A stretch of DNA of 6,174 nt from Kiritimatiellia bacterium. Its GTDB lineage: Bacteria; Verrucomicrobiota; Kiritimatiellia; RFP12; UBA1067. The DNA lies in contig CAJGDE010000109.1 of assembly GCA_904502135.1 (NCBI GenBank), positions 1-6,174 of the forward strand, read 5' to 3'. Within the stretch, counting starts at the first letter, position 1. The number at the start of each line of letters is the position of its first letter. This document shows, in pieces, positions 1-5,429 of the stretch. The translations under genes and the position numbers were made by a program. The notes under the pieces were generated by a model. It saw only the letters and a program-made list of their open reading frames with translations. It did no database searches and was not told the DNA's origin.

Positions 1-333
1 CATGTCGACTCAAAAGGCGTAATAGTCGCCAAAGAGCCAAGAGGCAGGGATTTCAGGCTGAAAATTCGCTGTTCGCGCATATTGGCGGCCTCATCGGTTT
101 TGAAGGGGTCGATTACGGTAGATGGTGTTTCTCTGACAATCACGCAGATTGGGGATGATTTTCTGTCTGTAGACATTATTCCTACGACGGCTTCAGAAAC
201 GACGCTCGGAACGAAGCGCCCTGGAGATAGCGTAAATCTCGAAGGCGATGTGATCGGCAAGTATGTATCTGCGACCGTTAAAAAATCTACGCTGACGGAA
301 GATAAGCTGCGGATGGCAGGTTTTTTGGATTAG
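1..333 (+). CDS. ribE: Riboflavin synthase alpha chain, C-terminal half (partial at left edge)
   Basis: Riboflavin synthase dismutates two molecules of 6,7-dimethyl-8-ribityllumazine into riboflavin and a pyrimidinedione, the last step of vitamin B2 synthesis in the cytoplasm. The reading frame is open from base 1, and the first residues (HVDSKGV) match the GHVDG motif that opens the second lumazine-binding barrel. The N-terminal barrel therefore lies outside the window, and the TTG at 82 is internal, not a start. Further family motifs are KGSITVDGVSLT, an IPxT.xxTTLG stretch and GDSVNLEGDVIGKYV close to the C-terminus. The family normally has about 200-220 residues, and 110 are visible here. 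The usual His of the IPHT motif is Thr. Its TAG stop overlaps the TAA stop of the converging pnuC. No ribBA or ribH follows, so any rib operon would end with this gene. The family call is secure. Confidence 0.9.
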   Translation, partial: HVDSKGVIVAKEPRGRDFRLKIRCSRILAASSVLKGSITVDGVSLTITQIGDDFLSVDIIPTTASETTLGTKRPGDSVNLEGDVIGKYVSATVKKSTLTEDKLRMAGFLD

Positions 334-1043
334 TCTTTAGCGTCATTTACCGCGTGGGCTTTTAAGTTTCTGCGCTCTATCCTGAGCCATAGCGTCAAAA
401 GATAGATTCCGTTTACGAGAAAGAGCATCCACATCAGGAGTATTGATATATTCCCAGAGCCGCTGCACCATGCTCTGTACCACATAAAAACTTCAATCGC
501 GTTTACGGCAATCCACAGAACCCACTCTTCTATGGCTCTTTTCACCGTCAAGATCATGGCAGCGATAGAAAGTACGTTCGTCATCGCGTCGCACAATGGT
601 CTTGAGCCGTCAAGAGCATGGAGTATAGCCCATAAAGGAAGAATCGCGGCGATACAGGCCGCCAGCAGCAATAGCCGGGATTTTTGAGAAAGACTTGTTC
701 GTTTTATCCCTTCTTCATTGTCGGCAGAAGAGTTTTTCAGCCATGAAATAATCCCGGGAAACATCATCGCAAAGTAGTAGACGTTTAACGAGAAATCTCC
801 GTAGTAACCGCATGAGAATGCCAGATATGCGTATATCGGCGTATTTATAAGACCAAAAAGAAAACAGGATACTTTTCCTTTTCCCGCGAGTACGGTGTAG
901 GCCATGCCAGTTGCGGCGGCTGTAATTCCAAGCGCTCCGTCGCCCCATAGAATCGAAAGAGACACTATAGAGGAGATGGAGAAGCAAAGCCAGACTATTT
1001 CACTTTTCCGCCACCCTCTGAATTGGTCTAATAAAATTTTCAT
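330..1043 (-). CDS. pnuC: PnuC-family vitamin transporter (probably nicotinamide riboside)
   Basis: This is a polytopic inner-membrane protein of the PnuC family, which moves vitamins by facilitated diffusion and relies on intracellular phosphorylation to trap them. From the ATG at 1043 it has 237 residues, close to the usual 220-250. About seven hydrophobic segments are visible. Family signatures are a Gly/Lys-rich turn followed by FGLINTPIYAY (about residues 54-75) and WVLWIAVN (W174, W177, N181). The latter fits the WxxWxxxN pattern associated with nicotinamide riboside recognition in PnuC. Neighbouring riboflavin synthase could hint at a riboflavin (PnuX/RibM) relative, but the motif argues for the NR type. 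The frame extends to a TTG at 1073, but likely promoter elements lie directly over it, so ATG 1043 is preferred. No clear Shine-Dalgarno site precedes either start. The gene converges on ribE with overlapping stop codons. Confidence 0.85.
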   Translation of the reverse strand: MKILLDQFRGWRKSEIVWLCFSISSIVSLSILWGDGALGITAAATGMAYTVLAGKGKVSCFLFGLINTPIYAYLAFSCGYYGDFSLNVYYFAMMFPGIISWLKNSSADNEEGIKRTSLSQKSRLLLLAACIAAILPLWAILHALDGSRPLCDAMTNVLSIAAMILTVKRAIEEWVLWIAVNAIEVFMWYRAWCSGSGNISILLMWMLFLVNGIYLLTLWLRIERRNLKAHAVNDAKD

Positions 1044-1075
1044 TTGCCAAATGCTTTTAAGTTCAGTTTTCAAAT

Positions 1076-1111
1076 ATTATATCATTTATATTGGAGACGA
1101 GCTTTTGTCAA
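1076..1111 (-). promoter_or_regulatory. Putative pnuC promoter
   Basis: Read on the minus strand, TTGACA (1111-1106) is followed after 15 bp by TATAAA (1090-1085), and further on by TGATATAAT (1084-1076), a TGn-extended -10 box. The first pair has a short spacer and the second -10 lacks a matched -35, so it is unclear which is used. Either would start transcription at about 1078-1069, leaving a leader of about 26-35 bases before ATG 1043. An inverted repeat, AGACGA (1095-1100) and TCGTCT (1112-1117), spans the -35 box and could be an operator. Confidence 0.5.
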
Positions 1112-1134
1112 TCGTCTGAGGCGGGGGTAAATTA

Positions 1135-1143
1135 TGGTATAAT
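1135..1143 (+). promoter_or_regulatory. Extended -10 promoter of the ferredoxin-nitroreductase gene
   Basis: TGGTATAAT is a perfect TGn-extended -10 box. No good -35 lies at 16-18 bp; the nearest candidate, TTGTCA at 1105-1110, is 27 bp away. With the usual six bases after the -10 box, transcription would begin exactly at the A of the ATG at 1150, which predicts a leaderless mRNA. No Shine-Dalgarno sequence is present. Confidence 0.6.
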
Positions 1144-1149
1144 AGCGGT

Positions 1150-2019
1150 ATGAATGAAAATCTATTAAAAAATCAGATTGCGAATACTGCGCCCGTAGAC
1201 TTTAAGGTGGATTCTTCCGCATGCCTGAAATGTGGCTTATGTGTTCGCGATTGTGCGTTTAATGCGCTTTCGTCTTCAAAGTCCGGTGTTCCTGAGATGC
1301 ATAATCTCCAGAGGTGTATGCGCTGTCAGCATTGCTTTGCCGTTTGTCCTGTTGGCGCGATTACGTTTGACGGCGTGAGGGCTTCGGATGTCCTCGAGAT
1401 TGAAGGTATTGAGCTGCCCAACGCTCTTCAAGTTTCAAATTGGCTTAAATCCCGCCGCTCGATCCGCAGATTTTCCGCTGAAGATGTCGAGCCTGAAGTT
1501 CTTGATAAAATCTTAAAGCTTTTAGGCAATACCCCGACCGGGTGTAATGCGCGAGCGCTAACTTTTACATGCTACCCGAACAGGGCCGCAATGAATGAAT
1601 TTAAGGCGTCTTTTTTAAAGGCGATAGAAGAGCACCGCGAAGGCTCGAAGATGCTTCCTCGCTGGCTGGCCATACCGGCCATCAGGTTGCGTAACGGCGG
1701 AGAAGATATTTTCTTTCGCGGAGCGTCGGGGCTTCTTATCGTCTCTTCCGACGAGACGCTTCCTCAGGTTACAACTCCGCAGGAGGATGTCACCATCGCC
1801 TGCTCCAATTTCGAGCTTTTGGCGAATGCGAACGGCATCGGGACTTGCTGGTGCGGATTTTTAAGGCTTGTCCAGAAAGAAGTGCCTGAACTTTTGGAGA
1901 AAATTCTTGGTCTTCCCCGTACGGCATCGTTCTATGCGATACTGTTCGGCAGAAGCGCAGTGAAGTATAAGCGTTCTGTGGAACGCGCAGGGTACGCAAA
2001 TATCGTCTACAAGCGCTGA
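1150..2019 (+). CDS. Ferredoxin-nitroreductase fusion protein (2x[4Fe-4S] + FMN)
   Basis: This 289-residue cytoplasmic redox enzyme has two parts. The N-terminal part is a bacterial-type ferredoxin with two cluster motifs: C25-x2-C28-x2-C31-x3-C35 and C56-x2-C59-x2-C62-x3-C66-P. From about residue 98 the nitroreductase fold begins, with the FMN-binding SRRSIRRF (101-108), the PTGCN loop (129-133) and GIGTCWCG (229-236). Such fusions are common in anaerobes and probably pass electrons from the clusters to FMN to reduce an organic substrate, but the substrate is not known and cannot be read from the sequence. The length is normal for the fusion subfamily. ATG 1150 is chosen because it lies just before the conserved region and exactly at the predicted transcription start. 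The stop codon is 6 bases from that of the converging flavoprotein, with no terminator visible between them. Confidence 0.88.
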   Translation: MNENLLKNQIANTAPVDFKVDSSACLKCGLCVRDCAFNALSSSKSGVPEMHNLQRCMRCQHCFAVCPVGAITFDGVRASDVLEIEGIELPNALQVSNWLKSRRSIRRFSAEDVEPEVLDKILKLLGNTPTGCNARALTFTCYPNRAAMNEFKASFLKAIEEHREGSKMLPRWLAIPAIRLRNGGEDIFFRGASGLLIVSSDETLPQVTTPQEDVTIACSNFELLANANGIGTCWCGFLRLVQKEVPELLEKILGLPRTASFYAILFGRSAVKYKRSVERAGYANIVYKR

Positions 2020-2025
2020 GCTTCG

Positions 2026-3117
2026 TTACCGGCGATTGCCTTTCTGCGCGATGAAGGGGCTTTTAGGTGAACGGCCGCAAATCGCGCTTACCGCTTTGCG
2101 CGCCGTCGCGAAAGCGAGCGTAAGGTTGTAGCCGCCTGTCGGGCCGTCTATATCAAGCACTTCGCCAGCGAAATAGAGGCCCGGTATTTTCCGTGATTGC
2201 ATGGTGGCGCTGTCTACATCCTCAAGAGAGACTCCGCCTAAAGTGACTATTGCCTCTTTGACGGGGCGAGAGCGGAGATTTCTAAACTGCAAACGTTCGT
2301 GGGCGAACCACACTTCAAGGATGAAGTCCTTGAGATTGGCATTCATGATATAGCGCTGAGAATTGTAGATGGCAGCTCCGCTTAGCCCGAAACTTTCGCA
2401 GTCTATTTCGCCTCGGTAATCATAAAGTGTTTTCCCGTTGGGAGCGATGACTTTCGCGCGGCCGTCTTCAAATCGTCTTCCGGCGAGTGAGGTGATGCGG
2501 CGATCGGAGGTTTCCATGCCGATAAGCCCAGGTCTAAAGGGCACTATTTTATGGCCGAGCTCTTTGGCGAATTTTTGTCCGTCGCCTACCGAACCTGTTT
2601 TGGGGTAGCTGACACCGCCGGTAGCTATGAGCACATTTTCGGCGGATATTCCGAACGCGTCATTTTCGACGATGAAGGAGGAGCCGATTTTTTTTATTCC
2701 TCTGACAGCGCAATTTGTTATTATCGGAATATTTGCCTCGCGTAAAATATCCCCGAAGGCGTGCACTATGGTCGCCGCCTTTCCGTCGGCGGGGAACATT
2801 CTCGAATCGGCCATTCTTCTGAGCGGAACACCTAACGATCGAAATCCTTGGATAATGCGGCGTGGAGGGCATTCGCGAATCGCCTGAGAAACCCAGCTTG
2901 CGCACGGTCCTAAATCGGCGAGAAAGTCGTCGGGCGAAATGTCTTTGGTGAAATTGCATCGGCCGTTGGCGGTCATCAGAACTTTTGAGCCAAGTCTGGC
3001 CTTGCGTTCAAAAAGAACGCACGGGAGCTTTCTTTCGGCGGCGGCAGCCGCGGCAAACATACCGGCAGCACCTGCGCCTATTATTGCTAACTTTACTCTT
3101 TTTGGTTCATCTCTCAT
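2026..3117 (-). CDS. YhiN/HI0933-family FAD-dependent oxidoreductase
   Basis: This is a 363-residue flavoprotein of the HI0933/YhiN family (NAD(P)/FAD-dependent oxidoreductase, sometimes annotated aminoacetone oxidase); the physiological substrate is unknown for most members. The N-terminal Rossmann motif is IIGAGAAG (12-19), followed by the acidic FAD-ribose end of strand 2 (E37) and the hallmark TANGRCNFT (49-57). ATGGVSYPKTGSVGDG lies at 165-180, and the family C-terminal block VTLGGVSLED...PGLYFAGEVLDIDGPTGGYN at 291-331. Homologues usually have about 400-420 residues. Here the stretch between GLSG (244-247) and VTLGG (291-295) is only about 43 residues, so the inserted domain looks trimmed, although the frame is intact and both FAD blocks are complete. 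ATG 3117 lies one base after the start predicted from an extended -10 box, with no Shine-Dalgarno site. The gene is divergent from acpP and convergent with the nitroreductase. Confidence 0.88.
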   Translation of the reverse strand: MRDEPKRVKLAIIGAGAAGMFAAAAAAERKLPCVLFERKARLGSKVLMTANGRCNFTKDISPDDFLADLGPCASWVSQAIRECPPRRIIQGFRSLGVPLRRMADSRMFPADGKAATIVHAFGDILREANIPIITNCAVRGIKKIGSSFIVENDAFGISAENVLIATGGVSYPKTGSVGDGQKFAKELGHKIVPFRPGLIGMETSDRRITSLAGRRFEDGRAKVIAPNGKTLYDYRGEIDCESFGLSGAAIYNSQRYIMNANLKDFILEVWFAHERLQFRNLRSRPVKEAIVTLGGVSLEDVDSATMQSRKIPGLYFAGEVLDIDGPTGGYNLTLAFATARKAVSAICGRSPKSPFIAQKGNRR

Positions 3118-3124
3118 GTGTGGT

Positions 3125-3133
3125 ATTATAGCA
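3125..3133 (-). promoter_or_regulatory. Extended -10 promoter of the YhiN-family gene
   Basis: On the minus strand TGCTATAAT is a perfect TGn-extended -10 box. A weak -35 (TAGTGC) lies 17 bp upstream, overlapping the GCAGTTGG element. Seven bases (ACCACAC) separate the -10 box from the ATG at 3117, so the predicted transcription start is 3118 or 3117, and the transcript is essentially leaderless. Confidence 0.6.
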
Positions 3134-3141
3134 AATATGAC

Positions 3142-3203
3142 CCAACTGCACTAACCGCTAATCAAACCTTCAAACATTAATTTTCCCCCACTTGCGCAGT
3201 TGG
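3142..3203. repeat. Inverted 8-mer shared by the two divergent promoters
   Basis: CCAACTGC at 3142-3149 is the exact reverse complement of GCAGTTGG at 3196-3203. On its own strand each copy ends 11-12 bases upstream of the TATAAT box of the outward-facing promoter (flavoprotein on minus, acpP on plus). The equivalent placement suggests either a shared -35/spacer element or a common regulator site. The match could also be chance. Confidence 0.4.
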
Positions 3204-3221
3204 TCTAAAATATAGTATAAT
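3192..3221 (+). promoter_or_regulatory. acpP promoter
   Basis: TTGCGC (3192-3197) and TATAAT (3216-3221) are separated by 18 bp. The expected start is near 3228, giving a leader of about 28 bases that contains the acpP Shine-Dalgarno site. The -35 hexamer is the same as that of the rRNA promoter at the right end of the window. Confidence 0.7.
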
Positions 3222-3239
3222 ACTGCTCAAACAACACAT

Positions 3240-3245
3240 AAGGAG
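3240..3245 (+). promoter_or_regulatory. acpP ribosome binding site
   Basis: AAGGAG is a strong Shine-Dalgarno sequence 10 bases before the ATG at 3256. It fixes the acpP start and contrasts with the lack of such a site in front of the nitroreductase, flavoprotein and pnuC genes. Confidence 0.8.
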
Positions 3246-3255
3246 TTGAAAAATT

Positions 3256-3522
3256 ATGGCAGGAAAGCTTGAAGAACGTGTAAAAGACATCATTGTTGAA
3301 CAGCTTGGCGTTAATGCTGAGCAGGTCACGCAGGACGCGTCGTTCATCGACGACCTCGGCGCCGACTCGCTCGACAGCGTCGAACTCATCATGGTGTTCG
3401 AAGAAGAATTTGGCGCAGCGATTCCCGAAGAGGACGCTGAGAAGCTCACGACCGTCGGCAAGGTTGTCGAATACCTTAAGTCGAAGGGTTATGGCGATGA
3501 CGGCCAAGCTCCGGCTCAGTAA
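3256..3522 (+). CDS. acpP: Acyl carrier protein
   Basis: This small acidic cytoplasmic protein of 88 residues carries growing acyl chains in type II fatty acid synthesis on a 4'-phosphopantetheine arm. The attachment site is Ser38 in the canonical LGADSLDSVEL motif (34-44). The flanking helices read as in other ACPs, including VFEEEFGAAIPEEDAEKL and TVGKVVEYL. The last eight residues (DDGQAPAQ) form a short flexible tail beyond the usual end. Codon use differs from its neighbours: the middle of the gene is dominated by C-ending codons (GAC, CTC, GTC, GGC), as expected for a very highly expressed gene. It has its own promoter, Shine-Dalgarno site and terminator, so it is probably monocistronic. 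The fab genes often found beside acpP are absent here. Confidence 0.97.
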   Translation: MAGKLEERVKDIIVEQLGVNAEQVTQDASFIDDLGADSLDSVELIMVFEEEFGAAIPEEDAEKLTTVGKVVEYLKSKGYGDDGQAPAQ

Positions 3523-3542
3523 TTGAGTGGGGTTAAGCAAGA

Positions 3543-3584
3543 AAGGAAGATCGTCCTTGTTAGGTCGGTCTTCCTTCGCTTTTT
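3543..3584 (+). terminator. Intrinsic terminator of acpP
   Basis: AAGGAAGATCG (3543-3553) pairs with CGGTCTTCCTT (3566-3576), an 11-bp stem including one G-U pair with a 12-base loop, followed after CGC by five T (3580-3584). It lies 20 bases after the acpP stop and separates acpP from the following membrane-protein gene. Confidence 0.75.
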
Positions 3585-3606
3585 GTATACAAGTGATATT
3601 GTTTTT

Positions 3607-4578
3607 GTGAAAGTGATAAAAGGTATAGTTCGTTGGTCTAAAAATGCGATATCGTCTTTTTTAGGCGGTAATTGCTCTATGCATGCGGCCGGGCTTACTT
3701 ATTTCTCATTGCTCGCCATAGTGCCGACGTTATGCATTCTTCTTTTTGCGGCGAAGATGTTTGGCGTCGACGGATACGCTGAAAGGCAGATAAATATTCA
3801 GCTCGATGCAATGATTGAAAATATTGAGAAGGGGCAGAATGATAGTCTTGCGATACTTGCTTCTTCAGGTAAAGAGGATTTGGAAAAAAAGCGCATTGCC
3901 GCCGAGCAGTTCGCGTCAACGGCGCGAGAGATATCAGAAGCGCTTTTCGATAGAATTGAACAGTTTGATATCGGCACTCTCGGTTGGATCGGCTTTATAT
4001 TTTTACTTTGGACTATTATCTCGTCGATAAGCACCGTTGAGGATAGTTTTAACGTGATATTTGAAGTTAAAAAGCCAAGGGTTTTGTGGCTTAAGGCTTT
4101 ACTCTATCTTTCCATTGCGGTTTTTCTGCCTATATTCGCGGCGCTTGTTCTGTCGCTTCCTGTTTTAAATGTTGTAAAAGACATCGTTACGGCCGTTATG
4201 GGGGCCAGTTGGCTTACGAAATGGGTTTCCGACGGGATAATTATGATTGTTGACTCGTGGCTTTTCAGATTTGCCGTTGTGTTTTCTTTGACTTCAGTTA
4301 CATTCGCCTTTTTTTACTGGTTGCTGCCTAATTGTCCGGTTAAATGGCGTCATGCTTTGTATGGGGGGCTGATAACAGCGGCTTTCTTTGGCGCATGGAT
4401 GAAAGTGTGCGCAGTGGCGCAGATAGGAATATCCAAGTCTTCGGCTTTGTATGGTTCGTTCGCCTTTTTGCCGATAGTCTTAGCGTGGTTTTATATGAGC
4501 TGGCAGATTGTTTTGTTCGGCGCGTGCATGACGCGCTCGTTCTCAAGGTTTGAAATTGAGAGGGAGGGGGAGAAATGA
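3607..4578 (+). CDS. YihY/BrkB-family inner-membrane protein
   Basis: This is an integral membrane protein of the YihY/BrkB family (UPF0761). Members were once annotated as ribonuclease BN, an assignment since dropped; the true function is not established. From GTG 3607 it has 323 residues. Six hydrophobic segments are visible at about 29-52, 123-142, 161-185, 219-240, 250-272 and 281-308. Family marks are AAGLTYFSLLAIVPTL in the first segment and YGSFAFLPIVLAWFYMSW in the last. A hydrophilic, charged stretch of about 70 residues separates segments 1 and 2. The frame stays open back to TTG 3523, but that region contains the acpP terminator, so the start is placed after it; GTG 3613 is also possible. 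No Shine-Dalgarno site is seen. The stop overlaps the rmlD start as ATGA, suggesting translational coupling. Confidence 0.82.
   Translation: MKVIKGIVRWSKNAISSFLGGNCSMHAAGLTYFSLLAIVPTLCILLFAAKMFGVDGYAERQINIQLDAMIENIEKGQNDSLAILASSGKEDLEKKRIAAEQFASTAREISEALFDRIEQFDIGTLGWIGFIFLLWTIISSISTVEDSFNVIFEVKKPRVLWLKALLYLSIAVFLPIFAALVLSLPVLNVVKDIVTAVMGASWLTKWVSDGIIMIVDSWLFRFAVVFSLTSVTFAFFYWLLPNCPVKWRHALYGGLITAAFFGAWMKVCAVAQIGISKSSALYGSFAFLPIVLAWFYMSWQIVLFGACMTRSFSRFEIEREGEK
4563..4567 (+). promoter_or_regulatory. rmlD ribosome binding site
   Basis: GGAGG within a purine-rich run (4561-4574) lies 7 bases before ATG 4575 and inside the last codons of the preceding membrane-protein gene. It supports this start and coupled translation. 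Confidence 0.75.
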
Positions 4579-5429
4579 AAATTTTGATAACCGGTGGCGC
4601 TGGGATGCTTGGGCGCACGCTTCAAAAAGAGCTTTCCGATAACGATATAACAATTGCGGATCTGCCGGATTGGGATATAACCGACGATAGCGCTTTTATA
4701 GAGCGCACGATCTCGATCGCCCCTGATCTCATAATACATACGGCCGCAATGACAAAGGTTGATGAGTGTGAAGAAAAACGCGATCTCGCCTTTAAGCTCA
4801 ATGAAGACGGCTCTCGCAACGTCGCGCTTGCGGCGAAGCTCTGCGGGGCGCGGCTTATCGCCATTTCTACTGATTATGTGTTCGGCGCTCAGCCGCCTCA
4901 AGAGCCGTGGGCGTGGGGCGAAAGAGATATTCCCCGTCCGCGTACGGTTTACGGCGCGTCGAAGCTGGCGGGCGAAAGGATGATCGAGATGCTTTTGCCG
5001 AGCGCTGTCATATTGCGCGTGGCATGGCTGTATGGAGCTAAAGGTCCGTCGTTTGTCCATACGATGATGAAGATCGGTAAAGAAAATCCCTCTGAAATTA
5101 AGGTCGTTAATGATCAGCGAGGCAATCCCACGAGTTGTAAAGTGGTATCTGACGTCATACGTTTTCTTATGACGAAGCCGGAGGTTTCCGGTGTAGTTCA
5201 CGCTACATGTGAGAATCAGTGCAGTTGGTATGATTTCGCCTGTGAAATTTTTCGGTTCGCCAAGTTGAATTGTACCGTGGTTCCGTGTGAGACAAAGGAT
5301 TTTCCGCGTCCGGCTGCGCGCCCCGCAAACTCGGCGCTGAAAAAAAGCGTTTTGAATGTACTTGGTTATCGCACCCCAGATTGGCGCGAAGCGCTGGCTG
5401 ATTTCATGAAGAGCGAATTTGGCGTATGA
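4575..5429 (+). CDS. rmlD: dTDP-4-dehydrorhamnose reductase (RmlD-like sugar-nucleotide reductase)
   Basis: This 284-residue cytoplasmic short-chain dehydrogenase is of the extended, RmlD type, which reduces dTDP-4-dehydro-L-rhamnose to dTDP-L-rhamnose with NAD(P)H. The N-terminal cofactor loop is GGAGMLG (7-13). The catalytic elements are STDYVF (98-103, with T99) and YGASK (Y126, K130). Substrate-domain motifs include RVAWLYG (148-154), VVNDQRGNPTS (177-187) and the C-terminal RPANSALKKS (249-258). The length is normal for the family. None of rmlA, rmlB or rmlC is in the window, so either rhamnose synthesis is encoded elsewhere or this is a related sugar-nucleotide reductase with another substrate. 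Both ends overlap neighbours by ATGA, linking it to the membrane protein and folK. The fold assignment is firm; the substrate is less sure. Confidence 0.87.
   Translation: MKILITGGAGMLGRTLQKELSDNDITIADLPDWDITDDSAFIERTISIAPDLIIHTAAMTKVDECEEKRDLAFKLNEDGSRNVALAAKLCGARLIAISTDYVFGAQPPQEPWAWGERDIPRPRTVYGASKLAGERMIEMLLPSAVILRVAWLYGAKGPSFVHTMMKIGKENPSEIKVVNDQRGNPTSCKVVSDVIRFLMTKPEVSGVVHATCENQCSWYDFACEIFRFAKLNCTVVPCETKDFPRPAARPANSALKKSVLNVLGYRTPDWREALADFMKSEFGV

Noticed and set aside
82..333. TTG at 82 as the start of a short protein
   Set aside because: The frame is open to base 1 and the residues before it match riboflavin synthase, so this is an internal codon of a gene cut by the window edge.
1074..1149. 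Possible riboswitch in the pnuC/nitroreductase intergenic region
   Set aside because: The region is only about 100 bases long, is occupied by divergent promoter elements, and shows no conserved riboswitch core or long helices.
2012..2035. Possible bidirectional terminator between the convergent nitroreductase and flavoprotein genes
   Set aside because: Only a 4-bp AAGC/GCTT pairing without a T-tract is visible, too weak to call.
3205..3540. Minus-strand open frames of 94 and 111 codons opposite acpP
   Set aside because: They mirror the strongly biased codons of acpP, run through its promoter and Shine-Dalgarno site, and resemble no family.
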